Of a DNA stretch of 57,598 nt, positions 12,701-27,700 are shown one piece after another. The notes under the pieces are model-generated. The model was not told the DNA's origin and ran no database searches. It saw only the letters and a list, made by a program, of their open reading frames with translations. Within the stretch, counting starts at the first letter, position 1; each line of letters begins with the position of its first letter. Made by a program: the position numbers and the translations under genes. Origin of the DNA: Branchiostoma floridae (lineage: Eukaryota; Chordata; Leptocardii; Amphioxiformes; Branchiostomatidae); assembly GCF_000003815.2 (NCBI RefSeq), contig NC_049997.1, positions 897,033-954,630 of the forward strand, in the 5' to 3' direction.

Positions 12701-15700
12701 TTTTGCAGTAGACTCATTGCAAATATAATTTATGGACCAATACCAGTCTTTTCCAAGTACCAAATGAATGTTTCAATCAGAGTTGCCCATGAGCAGTAGT
12801 TCCTCTGAATACCGTTAATGTTACAGAATGGAGTAAAAGCACATTACACAATAACTAGACACAATAGGCAAGACATAAAAGTAAATAAACTCAAAACCAC
12901 TTAAGCATCAGTCAATGATTTCTCATATAGTCTCATAGTATGGTGTAGGAAGGAGTTGCGCAGTCTAGAATCCTTGCTTTTCAACTCTTGATCCAAATTT
13001 AAAGGTTTTATATTTTCACAGGCCGAGAGGCAAGAAATTTCTCAGGCCTGTTCCAGACGGTCAAATCGTCTATTCAGCCTGGCTACACGGTGGGCGACGA
13101 AGGTAAGCACGTTATCAGTAACAAAAGGGAATGGCATGGCCCAATATATTCGGGTCGGTCGTTTTTGTTTATCTCCATAAACTTGCTCCATCGTGTCTTT
13201 CTTAGTACATACGCGTTCGTCCAAAATATATACGAATATGGTTGCTAAAAACTCATGTAGGTTTGATTTTGCTTGCTTTGATAAATTTGGGTTTGGTTGA
13301 ATTAATTTTGTATCTTCTTTAACGTTGATAAAAAAATAACATAGCAATTAATTTTCCACTATGCATACTTGCATCTGATGATCTTTTGATATAGGCTTTT
13401 TTTTGTAAAAGCATATTCCTGTTGAATGTTTGTGTCATATTGTAAACATGCATTTAACTATCATTCTAGTCGGTTTGATTGTTAATTGTCTTAGATCTCC
13501 CTTAGTCTGGTAAGAAGTTTTTGTTTGTTTCACTCACTCTTGTCTTGTTATTCATCTTTCATGGTCTAATTACTACAATGATAAAATTTCTTTTGTCACC
13601 AGTTCTAGATCTGAAGGAACTGCCATTAGACGACAATGATGAAAGTGCTGATTACGAAATACTTTGTTGTGACGAAGGGAAGTTTATCCTGGAAGAAAAT
13701 GGGCTGTTAAGGGTCTCACAGATGCTTGATCCGAACAGACCATATGTGTTAACGATAGTAGCTATTGATGACACAGCGGAACCATCTGCGCTCCTGCACA
13801 TATTCGAAGTCATGATAGATGTGAATCATACGGAATGGATCTACGACCGAACCGGATGTCCGCATGTTGTTCTTACAAGAGAAGTAGAGGAGGGACAATC
13901 CAACGGAACTGTCATTGTAGACTTGACAACAGAACTCGGCGAAGACGAGACTTCGCGGTATTTCCTGCAGTTCAGCCTCTGTAGTGACCTCGTCAATGTT
14001 AATGAATTCACGGGAATTGTGTCCACCAGCAAGACACTCGACAGGGAAACAATGCGTCTCTTAACCTGCCTCTAGTTGTCGTTAACCACACCTCAACAAC
14101 TACCGTTACTNNNNNNNNNNNNNNNNNNNNNNNNNNNNNNNNNNNNNNNNNNNNNNNNNNNNNNNNNNNNNNNNNNNNNNNNNNNNNNNNNNNNNNNNNN
14201 NNNNNNNNNNATCCCTACCCAACAGCAATGACTTGCAGGTTATAACACTGTCTGTGAGCGCCAGAGACAATGGGACGGTTCCAAGGTCCACACCTGAACC
14301 TAGAGCAGTGGAGTTGACAATTGTTTCGTCAAGCGTTAGTGAGATCTATGTAGTTGAAACTGTAGAGGAGAACATCCCTGTTGACACTGTCGTAGCCAAT
14401 TTTTCTGACAAGCTGCAAACGGAAAATACTGAAGACCCCCCTGGGAAGTACAGGTTCATCTTACAGGACGATGGATCAGGGCAGGCGCAGATTTTTTCTC
14501 TCGACAACACGACGGTAAGATCTCGAGTTATGTGTGACAGTAGTTCACCTTTATCCATGGGGTTACCTATATCCGTTGTATCTAAAACAGGGCATTAAGG
14601 ATGTCAAGTTAATGTACTGTGGTTTCAATCTGCAATATTTTGAAAATATGGCAATTATCCTGTTTTTAAAGATAACGGACATAGGTTAACCCGTGGACAG
14701 AGGTAAACCAGTGTCACATAGTAGCCCAGTTTCATCGAAATATTGAATTTTGTGTGAAATTTTTACGTTGGTAAATAACATCATGAATAAAGACTACACT
14801 TTGTGAAAGAACCAGCAGACAAGTCTATTTTTTAAACAAGACTCGCCAGTTACTGTGTGCTACAGCCATGCTGTCAAGCCTTCATCACCTGAATTTCTGT
14901 GCTACCTATGTTTGAAATTCAGCCGTTTCCGTCAACTATGTCGAGCAAACAGCACAGTAACGTTTTGTTTGTAGACTAGTTTAGACAATTAATGCGTACT
15001 TTTTGCCCAGTGTAACTTTGGTAGAGCTAGAAGGACAAAGATTACAGGGGACGATAACAAGTAAACTTTGTCTGGAAGATCTTTAAAATAAATATTCGCA
15101 CAGCTTAAAACAGGCAGAGAATGTCTCGGATCATACATTTCTTTTTAAGAATAGTTTTTGCTCAAGATCTTTGTGCGCGATTATAAGATTACTATCAGCA
15201 GTATGATCCATGATATCGCTACATTGACATATGAGAAGATATAAGTTATGTTACAATTTTAAAACTTATAGCCGTGCAGAAAATAAAGCGCTTACCAACA
15301 AGGTTTCGATCCTTCTCAAGATGAAATGACCCGTTGAAATGACCGACTGCCAAGCACCTTTGACCCTTTGCTGACGTCAACACTTCCGTTCTTTTCATGT
15401 ATTAGGGCATCTTGACGACTGCTGCGGACATCGACAGGGAGTCCCCCATTTTCCAGGGGAGGTTCACGTTCACCGTGTTGGCAAAGAAAGAGGGGTCATG
15501 CGATAGCAAGCTGGTGCGAGATAATATTTCCTATTTCGATAGTGCATTAACCTAAATCGTGAAATATTATCCAAATTGTCTTCAAGTAATGACTGTTTTT
15601 TTTTAAGGTATTTAAATGTACATAAGTCAAAATTCTCGACGACTGACTGTCTATTTTGATCGCGGAGAGAGACCTAGTTTCGATCTCGCAAGAGAACACG

Positions 15701-18700
15701 AGACTAGGTCTATCAACGCAAGCCAGACCAGTCTCGTGTTCTCTCGCGAGATCAAGACTAGGTCTCTCTCCGTGATCAAGACGAACTATCAGTCGTCGAA
15801 AATTTGGAGGTATGTACTTAAAAAACAGTCATTGCTTGAAGAACATTTGGATTAACTGCATTCATACGTGACTGATGAATCTCTTTAACATGAAATATTA
15901 TAGATTCATAGATTCAAGACCGATGTGATTGTGTCTTAAATTGCACAATACTTTTCGCTACTCTATCGTCGTTCTTTTTCTACTTATGTAACGCTAGTTC
16001 ATCTTTATCCGCGTGGTTACTTTTATTCGTTGCTTTCAAAAATATGGTATTTATTTATATCAAGTCGACAAGTGGTGTTTTTAATTACAATATTCTAAAA
16101 TGTTTTGAAAATAATGAAGTTGATAATTAATATCTCTGTGTATCGACTATCATTTTTAAGACCAAGCTTTTTTAAGACCAACAGATTTAGGTTACTCCAC
16201 AGATAGAGGTGAACTAACGTCTCACGATACAAAGAGCAAGCAAGCTTCATATCATCGATACTATATTGTCATTTTTCCGTTGCTTCATTTAATAATGGAC
16301 GAATGTATTTTCTGGTTTCCTTAAAATATAGATATCTGTTACCATCGACGTAACTGACACCAATGACAACACACCAGTCTTCAGCGCTCAGTCATACGTC
16401 GGACACATTGCTGAAAATGCGACGGCTGATGATTTTGTCATTTTCGTAAGTAAAATGCTGTATTATGATACTAGTCTCATTTTTTCATATGCTTCATTAC
16501 CAGTGTGCTTCTTTGTACACAGCTATGTGTTTTATTCAATGACCTGTCACCTTCCCCAGGCAAATTCTGACGTGTTCGCATTGCCTATAGTAGTGCCAAA
16601 CGTAAACTTTAGATGTTAAATGCAGCGTTTGGGACCGCATCTGTAAGCAGCGACACCTATGCTGTAGTTCAATGTGAAAAAGTCAAAACTGCTTCGATGA
16701 AGTTGACAGGCGGTCATTTAAACGTCGATGAAATAAAGCACTTGTGTAAAGAAGCTTGTGACATGTATTTGGTGGCTTAACAACCTGGTAAAGCTTGCGG
16801 CTAAGAGGCACCATATGATAAATAGTATATATATATATGTGCACTAAACGGTAAAACGCTTTCAATCGTTTTCATCATATCCATACCCACACAGCGTAAC
16901 AAAGGACCAGAGGCTACGGATGCGGACTTTGGGTGTAACGGAACCGTGACGTTCGGGATACACTCATCTCAAGATGGTGGAATGTTTGCGATCAACCCAC
17001 AGACGGCAGAGATCTACGTGTCTTCCGGCAGTGAATTTGACAGGGAGTCAAAAGATCAGTACAGTTTCACAATTACCGCAACAGACAGAGATGGGGGCAT
17101 TGGAAGCTTCACAGGGACAGCGAGTATAACCATCATCATTGATGACATCAATGATAACGCACCAATCATACATTCCACCCAGGATCATATAGACTTGTAC
17201 GAAAATGTCACTAGAGGACATCTTATTACCACTTTGTCGGCGACAGACGCCGATGAAGGCGCTAACGCGGAGATAGTGTACAGCTTGGAAGACGATGACG
17301 GCTTGTTTTTGTTTAATATCCACCCTACCACAGGGGAGCTTAAGGTAACCAGTGGTCACCTCGATAGGGAAACTACTGAAACCTACGAGCTCACGATATT
17401 CGCTCGCGATCGTGGGAGTCCTTCTAAAACTGGAACGCAAAGCATGACAATTACGATCTTGGACTGTAACGACAATGCTCCGATATTCTCCCAAAACGTC
17501 TACAAGTTCTCTGTAAGGGAAGACGTCGGAGTAGGAACAACAATTGCTACCATAAGTGCTACTGATGGCGACGTAACGAAACAGAATTCTGACGTAAGGT
17601 ATACAATCGTGAATGGCAGAGGGACATTTTATGTTGATAGTATTACCGGTGCAGTGGTTGTAAATAATACTCTGGATTACGAAGAAGGGCAGACATATTT
17701 TGAGTTTGAAGTGGAAGCAGAAGACACGGGAAACCCTGTCTTAACAGGGAAACGGAGTATTCTGCAAATCAACGTCCTGGACGCGAATGACAATCGTCCA
17801 ATCATCTCTGTAAACCAGAACTATAGCCTCCTTACTACAGCTCCAAAGGGATCTATAGTTACAGTAGTACAAGCCTCAGATCTGGACAGTGGAGACAATG
17901 GGAAGGTAACGTTCGCCATAGATCCACCACAAGATAGTTCATCATTGATGAAGAAACGGGCATCGTCAAACTGAACCAGCTTGAAAACGCCAATGAAATA
18001 ACATCTGTTATCACTGNNNNNNNNNNNNNNNNNNNNNNNNNNNNNNNNNNNNNNNNNNNNNNNNNNNNNNNNNNNNNNNNNNNNNNNNNNNNNNNNNNNN
18101 NNNNNNNNNNNNNNNNCAGACGATGATGTCTGATAGACATCGAAACGTTGGAAGTAAGTACTCTTTAGTTGTGCCTAAACAATCTTACTATATGTTATTT
18201 GTACTGTTTTGTTTGGTAAATATGGGGAAATTCTTTCAATTGCTTTACTAAGGATTTGCAGTATTTTACCATACATTTGACTTGTGTTAGTGTGGAGTTC
18301 CAACTAAGTAACACATTTACTTTTACTGAAACAAGAAATACAATAACTCAATGTTGACAAAATTAGACCGTTTCATGAGTGCTCATTTATGTGCAGGGTA
18401 TAATTTCCACGAGGGAGAGACAGCACCCAAATGACCAAAGTTCGTTGTTGGACAGAGAGACTTCGGAACAACATGTTCTTGTGATCGTTGCCAAAGGCAC
18501 ACACGGACGCCAAGCGATTGCATCGGTAAGAACATTACACCTTTCAAGCTGTATATTAACATTGCCAAATCATCGGTGGCAATATCGGTGAGTGCTTCTG
18601 TGTACAGGCGAAAAATAGGCGCACTGTTTCTTTCTAGTTCTGTCAACAAAATTTGCTTTCCTTGCCTAAAAGTGCACTCTCACTTCACTTGGGGTTCGGA

Positions 18701-21700
18701 AGATACTTAACGAATTTCAGAGATAAAGAACGATTTTGCTTACTCTTTGTGTATTTCGTCGTATTCTAAGTCATACTTGTACGTATCTCGCAATATCTAA
18801 ATCATAAAAAACCCTAGAAAATAACAAAACAGTGACGCAGTGAACGAACGACGCAGTGACGCAAGCTTGGCACAAGTGCAGTGAGAGTGCTACATGTATT
18901 CAAATAGAAGCTTTAGGCTCATAGCTCATAAGCTCATAGGTAAAAACTGTTCCTTCTATGTTTCACACAGATGACTCTTTCGATATAAGTACCACCTCGG
19001 GCTCGATTTCTGTGAAGAGACCACTGGACAGAGAGAGCTTAAACAACGACGAGATCATCCTAACAGTTCAGGTCAGCTCTCAGCTTTCACCACACTACTC
19101 CACTACATGTGTTGTACTCGTATGTAATAGAGAATGACTTGCAAATATTTTTTTGCATAAAGACCATATATGTTGATTCGATTATATGGATCGATCCTCA
19201 GGGAAACCAAAACAGAGGCAAGCGTGCGAAAAAACAAAGTTCCCCCTTGCCCGAAATAAGGCACATTTATTATGAAATCTAACTATTCAGCAAAGTTGAA
19301 CTAATCACTAAACACACGGGATATGGTATCCTGAGCAGTTAATTCATTCTTGTCCTTTCACATTCCAGTTGTCTTTGGCTTTCAAAGACATAAACATTCG
19401 CCTTTTCATTTCATGGCATATTGTTTGTTCTTTTGGTAGCTGCTTTGTACGATTTGATATACTTCTTTATTGGAAACTGACAATAATACTGATTGATGAC
19501 ATCCATATAACTGAATTAACATTATGCCGATTCCAATCAACCATCATCCATAAACGTATATAAATACCCCTGGTATGTGAAAATGCACATGCGAATACTG
19601 GCATGTAATCTTATCTGTCGATTTAACTTGTCCTTGTAGTTTTACGAACAAGACAACTTTTACATGACAAAAGAGATGAAACTGTTTTTTTTTTTTTTGC
19701 AAAATATACGCTTGCTGATATACGTGCATAAAAATGAATCATTCTGATATTGGTGAGGACAATGAGTGACAAGAGTGTCATTGAGATATGCTTTCTCTTT
19801 CCCTAGGCCACGGACAAAGGTGACCCACCTCTAAGTTCAACAAAAGACGTGAGAATTAAAGTTAAGGACATCAATGATGAGCCTCCCGTGTTCACAGAAG
19901 ACACATACTTCGGCTCCATAGATGAAGAGCAGGAGGGAGGCATTCTGGTAATACCCCCTTGCCACTTGGACTCTCTCGCCGCGCTCTCTCTGCGACCTAA
20001 CATTTTTTGTGTGTTTAGTTGTCCTCTCAGTTACACCTTTACGTTTTGCATGATATACCCAGTATGGAAGCGAATGTTACACATATCCTATTTACGTCGC
20101 GGTGAGAGCACAGCGCGATCACCGTCTCGTAGAAAAAGAGCCTAAGATCAAGGTCCCGCTATAAGTATATGGCCGTAACGTTAGATTTAACATGTATGGT
20201 AAAAGTCATAGTAACGGTATCTGCATGGTGCTGTGCATGTAGTACAAACTCAATTTCTCCTTGTGCTGAACACTTAGGCTTGAATCCAACTCCCCTAATT
20301 ATAACTGCGACCTGGGTTGGCGTAATGGTTTCGTGTTAGGGGCTCAAGATTGCATCGATCTGACACCAATGAAACCAATCATAATTTACGTAATAGTATG
20401 GGAGCCAATAGTTCCAATACAATCTCTAAAGCTAAGGGCACAACCCGCCGTACGTGCTTTTTGTCCGTCTTTGGACAGAGAAAGTTCCACATGCACGCAG
20501 AGTTCTGCGGCGTGTCTGTGTGCTCCCAATACCGTTAGATTCCGTACGATTTCGTACGGAGGTGTACTTACCATTTACTGATCTCAAAGGATTGCCCACG
20601 TCTTGGAACGCAGACACCACGCAGTTGCATGTACGGCGGGTTGTGCTCTTAGCTCAATTAGCTCCTGGCGTAGAAGTGTTGGCCATTAAGCTCCTTGGGG
20701 TCTGGCCAATGGGAGTTCTGTACCATGTGGGCTTAGTAAGGCTACCTAGTCCTAACGCTGCTCCATAAATCTCAATTGCAGGTTCTTCAAGTCTCTGCCA
20801 CAGATAAAGACTTGGGATCAAATGCCGACGTTAAGTATCGTATCATCAGTGGTGATGGAGGCTTTCCTGTCGACATAGGTACGTGAACAGGAGTTACAGG
20901 CATTTCTTTTCTCCAGTGTTGCATATGTTCGGTTTGATCCACAATTTAGTTGTATGAATGTCTATTAAACAATTCTAATGTGAAGAGAAACGTCATTCTC
21001 TCTACAATCTTTTACATATGTTTTTGCTCTCTTTTTTCTCTCTTCTTCCTTATAATCTCAAACTATTAACCCTATCCAGACTGGGGGGGGGGGGGCTAAA
21101 AGTGCCCGCGCCGACTTTGACCTCCTATAGTTCCCAAACGGCTTGTGCTAGAACAACCAAACTTGGTGAGTTTTCCTAAAATATTATTGGCAACAATTTT
21201 AAAAAGATTGGGTAAGTTTATGATTTTTCGTGTTGCCATGGTAACGGGTTTCTGAAAAGCAAAATTTACAAAAATCACTAATTTTGGTTTAAACAATGGG
21301 ATTTTAAGATTTTTTTGCTAAACTAAACTTCTTTTCATATATCTTTTATATCCAACACATCTTAGTTAAACATTCATAATTAAATACTCATTAATTATGC
21401 TAATGAGATGACGTAATTGGTCAAAATCCAAGATGGCCGACAATATCATGATTTAAAGTATAACAAGCTTATTTTCACTCAGATTTCATCACTACGTGGT
21501 ATTTTCTTAGAGAAAACATTCATGTGAACGTTTTTAATCCATTTCCATGGGGTTTTAGCGTTATATGTTGAAAATATGTATCTTGGAAAATTTAAGGTTC
21601 ATAATCCAAGATGGCGGATAGCTAAACTACAGATGACGTCATTCTTTGACATCATTTTGACGTCGTTGCGTCGGCTTTTGACAACAGAAGTTTTATAACA

Positions 21701-24700
21701 CTTAAATATTAATAAGAAACCTTTATTGGTAACTTTTTGAGTGAGATATTTAGGTATTATGGGAATTCCCCGTTTTAGCCAAAAATATCAATTAATGACG
21801 TCATAATTACGTCATATTACGTCATAATGATATAAAAAATTTAGGAATTATACAACTCGATGAGCACAACCTCCCCTGCAAATTTGGTGGTCGTACAGTA
21901 AGCCGTTTTGAAAATACGAAGGGGGGTCTAAATGACTAGACCAGATGGCTCTCATCGTGTTTATTGGTTTAGTAGCAGACATACTGAATTATCTTATGTA
22001 GCAAGTACAGGGTAGAGCTGTAGCGGCTGATCACAATATGCATGAAATAATTTTGCAAATGTTAATTCATGAGGTAATTCTTATTCACTAGACTAGACAG
22101 ATATTTGCATCATTTATATCATTTCTAGCTCTACTGACGCCACCTATTCCCAGAGACCCATCACAGTCATGAATGAAATGCAGCGGATGTAGTCCAAATG
22201 TATGATATTGTTAGAGATCTTGTCCAATTTACTTATTGCTGTTATTGTACATACTGCATGTGATGTAGAGCTTGACTCTGTATATTTTCATGATCTAGCC
22301 GGAGGCAGTATCTTCTCTTCTAAAAAGCTGGACAGGGAGACGAAAGCCATTTACTCATTCGTCGTGGAGGCATACAATCCTGGCGCTGATTGGCTGAACG
22401 ACACAGCAACGGTCAACATTACAGTCAACGACATCAATGATAACCCGCCTAACTTTACCACCCTACAATCTGATACTATAACCATTCCGGAAGACACCAA
22501 GACGGGCACAAGCGTGTTTCGTGTTTCCGCTGAGGACAGGGACAACAATGATGTTAACTACAGATTGACAGGTAGCTCACTGTAATTTTCCATGTCGTAG
22601 AATTAACATTAATGATATTTTAAATCCATTCGCTGAACAGAAAACTAGCTGAATTCTGTGCCGTAAACGCACGACTATATCACAACTGCCCTCAATTTGC
22701 GATCGTAGGGAGACCGTATGAAACATCCAGACTGGCCATTGATTTGAAGTTTGTCTGTAAAAGTTTTTCTACTTAATCTTATACTTCGTACAACAGAACT
22801 CTATCGGCAATCTTCTTTCTTCTGTCTTAAAGAAAATTCCTAAAAGAAATAAACTTTGCAACTGTTAATTCTCAGGTGGTAGCTGCCGTGAGCTGTTCTC
22901 AATTGAAGAATCAACAGGTGCGATCAGCGTTAAAGAAAGGCTGGATACCATTGACCGGCGGGATGAAGTCTACTCCTGCATTATCGAAGTCACCGCAGAG
23001 GATGATGGAGTCCCTTCGTTGAATACAACAAAAAGTGTAAGTTAAAGGTTCCTTTAATTTGACTGATATAATTCATGGTGTTTTGAATAGGTAAAGAAGT
23101 TGAACGAATCAAACACATAGCCGAATGAAGATATTCACAATAGTCAGTCCATACTGGCATTGGGTGCAACTTGACAAAGCTCCGGGCCAGTTTTAGTGTA
23201 ATAAGTTTATAGTTATAATTCACTCTCGGTCAGAAGTATTTAAATGGAATATTACATTCTTAGTGATTTCGTTGAAGAGATTCATTAGTCACGTATGTTC
23301 ACAGTTGATAAAATTTTTCATCAATCAGTGACTTATTAAAGGTAAGCAAACGTACCTCCAAATTTTCGATTGCTATCCAGTCCATCTTGCTCCCGGAGTG
23401 ACCTTATTCTTGCGAGAGTTGCGAATTAGTGATTTCGGCTGTCACGTTTTGCGTAAATATGGGTATAAAGTGAAATATTCCATATACACGTGTCGATATT
23501 ACAACATCTTTTACAGAATAAAACATTGTAGTGGCATCAAGTCGTACGTATGGAAATATTCGCCAATATTTTAGCAAAAGCCCGTATATTTGTCATATTT
23601 TTCAGATCGATGTCAACATAACGGCAGTGAACTACTTTTGGCCTGAATTTGAAGCCACCTTCCTCAATGTGACTGTGAGAGAAGGTCTAAGATGGGGTGA
23701 TCCTGTGGACGGAGTTCTGCTTAATGCAACAGATGCAGACGAGGGACGCAATGGTGTGGTGATGCTTCAAATCACCGACTCGTCAATCAAAGGTACAACT
23801 TATTCATACTCGGCATTTTTTTTTCTGGAACTATTATTACAATTTACCTTCACACTTAATATTGGATGCTTCTAATGATGCTTTTAATATTTCTAAAATA
23901 TTTCCATCCCCTGTGAAATAGAAGTACACGTTGTAAGTGTGTATGTATATCTGCCTTGTGTCTGTCCGTGTGTTTGCGGATAAATTTGTCAACATTAATT
24001 TAGAATCTATGAATGGAATGGAATGCTATTTGTCATGTGGGTACATCTCCATATTAAAAATGATAATCGTAACAACGTTTGACATGTATAGCATTAACGA
24101 AATTTATTGCAGTCAGTGTGCAGTAATATGTATTCTGAATAGAATGTGTTTTTTTAGTTGTTCCGTCCAAGAGGTTCATCAGTCACGTGTGAATACAGTT
24201 ACTCCAATAAACTCTCAATAAACATAAATAACTACCCCTGGTATGTATAAACATAATTGCCCCTAGTATGTGAAAATGCACAAATACTGGTTAATCCAAG
24301 TTTTCTTCAAGCAATGACTGTTCTTACCTTCTTACCCATCTTGGTCACGGAGACTGACCTTATCTCGATCTCGCGAGAGAGCACGAGACTAGGTCAGGCT
24401 TGCGTAGATCATCTGCAGCGGGGCTAGGTCACTCTCCGTGAGCAAGATGGACGTCCTATCAGCCATCGAAAAGTTTGAGGTATGTACATTCCTTTTAAAA
24501 GCAGTCAATGCTTGAAGAAAATTTGGAGTAACTAAATTTGTTCCGCATGTACAGGTTTGTTCAACGTTACAGCAGAAGGACAGCTGATCGTGAACGTTGC
24601 CGAGTTGGACAGGGAACCAGACAACGATCATGTCTCTGTTAATGTGAGCGCCTATGACTTGGGGACGCCACGGAAATATGCCAACGTCTCGGCCGTAGTT

Positions 24701-27700
24701 CACATAACTGTGTCGGACATCAATGACAACGTTCCAGTTCCGGATGATGAAAGCATTGAGGTATCAATACCTCAGGTGAGTGTGCAATGTTTGCTCCAGA
24801 AATCTTGGTTGGCGGACAATTGTTACATGTATATGGTGATATGTAACAATACAGTAATATTCACAAGTGCAAGTACTATCACAGATTGAAGGTAACGATA
24901 GGCTGAAGGAAATGCCATTGTAAGTGGGCACCTCTAAATCATCCCGTGGATGAGTACCAAGAAAAAAACCTCAAGTTGTAATGGCTAGTCTCAAAGCTAG
25001 CCAAGGAGTATAGCCGGCCAAACGGTGATAACCGGCCAAAGGGAGTCAAACGAGCTCCAGTGCCGGCCATACTTCTTGGCTCGCTTTGATACTATCTATA
25101 AGGCACCGTAGGGTCTGCTTGAAGGCTAGTTATGGCAGCTACTGGGCTGGGTGCAAGTGTCAATCAATTTTGGCTTATTAAGTACGCCGTGAGTGTCCCC
25201 TTGGGACTACAATTTTTTTGTGGTTTGTGTTTGGGTGAGAAAGTTTCTTTAAAGAAGATTGTTCTAGGTAAAAGTGGACTGTTTTGTTTCAACGTGACGT
25301 TTGCCTGTAGGTCGTTAGCTATTATATATCTGATAATCATACATCCTTTGTCATATTAATTGTCAATTTTTGTTTTATGCTAATGATTGTGATAGGAAAT
25401 ATGAAGAAAAATGGCTGTTCTGTGTAACATTCATTTCTTTACATCTATGACAGGACACTCCACTTCAAACGGTAGTACTGAACGTTACAGCATCGGACCG
25501 GGACATCGGGGAGAACGCCATCATACGGTTCTGTCTGGATGAAAGGGATCGGGAGGGCACCGCGAGTTTGTTTCTCGTGAATTCAACAACCGGAGCCATA
25601 ACTGTCAACGGGTCACTTGAACTAACAAGCTATGTAAGAAATTTCTTAATTATAATCCTGTTCATGTTTTTTTTTAATCTCAGAGTGAACTTTTTATGCT
25701 CATTTCTAAGAAGTGAACATGAATGTATGAACCCTATATCTCTTGCAGTACAGAAATACAATGTATCTAGTTGTGAAATCAGGGCTGAAGATATTTAAAG
25801 TTACATAGCCTGGTATTTATCGTGGGAATGTTAACATTGTAACAATGTAAACTTGTGGCGTCGGGTGTGGCGTAACTGGTAGAGTGTTCGGCTCGGAATG
25901 TAGAGGTCCTGAGTTTGATCCCCGCCGTGCAACCGAAGTTGATCCCTTAGAAAGGCACTTTACACGACCTTCCTCACTTCACTCAGGTGTAAAAATGGGT
26001 ACCTAACTTCGGTCGGGGATGTAAAAGACTACGTTTACCTTCTGTCTGTACCGTGTATGTGGCCCTGTTAATATAAGTGAGAAAAACTTGAGTGCAGTGC
26101 CACATTGTCCTCATCTGTCCAAGAGCAAATAGAAAATAAAAATGTAAGCTTTTTTGCATGAGTTAACTTTTTCAGATGAACTCTAGTTTAGTTATAAAAA
26201 AGATTACAAAAATACGTACAAATCTATACTTATTAATTACAAGCTGTTGATTATATTTCAGGTATTTTACGTGAATGTTGAGAACACGGCGGACTTCGAA
26301 GGCACTGTCAACGAGTTCGGAAAATATAACATCAAAGTGAACGTTACCGTCATCTCAACAAACCGACACGCTCCTATTTTTACTGAAGGTTTGTATCCAA
26401 TAAATAATCTAGATGCTTAGTTTTTCTATTGTCAAAAAGGAAAAAAGAAACGGACGGATAAATTGGCTGAAATGGTGATGAATTTTGGGTCAACCCCTGC
26501 GTTTAACGAGCAACAGCCAGATTATTAAAACGACACCAGCATTTTGACTCCAGTCCTAATTGATTTGCGCCAATCTCTGATATGTAGCAGATATTTGCTC
26601 ACAAAGTTACGGTAGGATTTTTGTCAGACAAAAATGTTTAAATGGCACCTGCCTGGGCGCCTTGGGTTCAAACGTAACCTACTCGGGTGTTTCACGGTTA
26701 ATGATATACTTACGAATTCGGTAACAAACGTTACCACTGTTAGTCATTTATTAAAACTATATATGACCGTTTTTGAGACAGTTAATAGAATCTTAATCAA
26801 GCAGTGACTACATTTTAAAGGTAAACAAACGTACCAAATTTTCGATGGCTATCAGTTCATCTCATTCACGGAGTGGCCTACTTCACGCGAGAGTTGTGAG
26901 AACTAGGTAAAGACTTGTGTGGATCTTCTGCACCGAGAAAATAGTTGCACCGAGAAAATAGTTCTCGCAACTTTCTGACCAATGCATTCTACGTTATCTG
27001 TATATCAAACCCTTTAAGTGTACCTAAATACGTCCTCTTTTTCCTGAAAATGTAGGTTAGTTAAATGGTCAGGTTAGTTGTACCATTGTTACTTTGAACA
27101 AATATCATTTGCGAATCAAATCAATAGTTAATGACATAGGTACACCGTGTGCGTTCGACTGTGCAACTCAAATGGTAGCCCCACGTCATATACACGACTT
27201 GGATGTATTACCATGAGACACAAGTCTCGTCACTTCCACTCAGATCTCTACGAGCTCCACGTCAATGACAGCTTGCTTACAGGACATACCATATGCTGGT
27301 AATGGCAACCGATGATGACTCTGGTTCCGATGGGGATGTTGAATATTCGTTTAAAGACCACACATGTCAAGCATTCCGGGTAAGTTTCATACACCAAGTC
27401 TATATCTATATGTTTTTACTAAGAATCCAGACCAATCTGAAATTGTCTTCAGCTTGATTTTGCCATACCCTTGTTTGCTATTATATAAAAGATCAGGTTA
27501 TTCCAGATTTCTTCAGTGTCGCTGACGAAAGATACTAGTAGTGGATACTATCTGAAACGTCTGACCGTTTCCAAAACCATATCCAGTTGCTTGAGTAACT
27601 GCTTTTTAGCATATTTATTACCTGGATGTAATCTTTATCAACGAATCCAGACCTTCTACTGGTTACCTTAGGGGAGGGGATGATTTTCTTAAGTTAGAGG

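Noticed and set aside
17048-17494. Minus-strand 148-residue open frame
   Set aside because: Lies opposite the long cadherin exon; it is its antisense shadow.
27520-27610. CTGAAACGTCTGACCGTTTCC block as a regulatory site
   Set aside because: Looks like part of a dispersed repeat; related AAACGTT(G/C) sequence occurs at 18120-18155.
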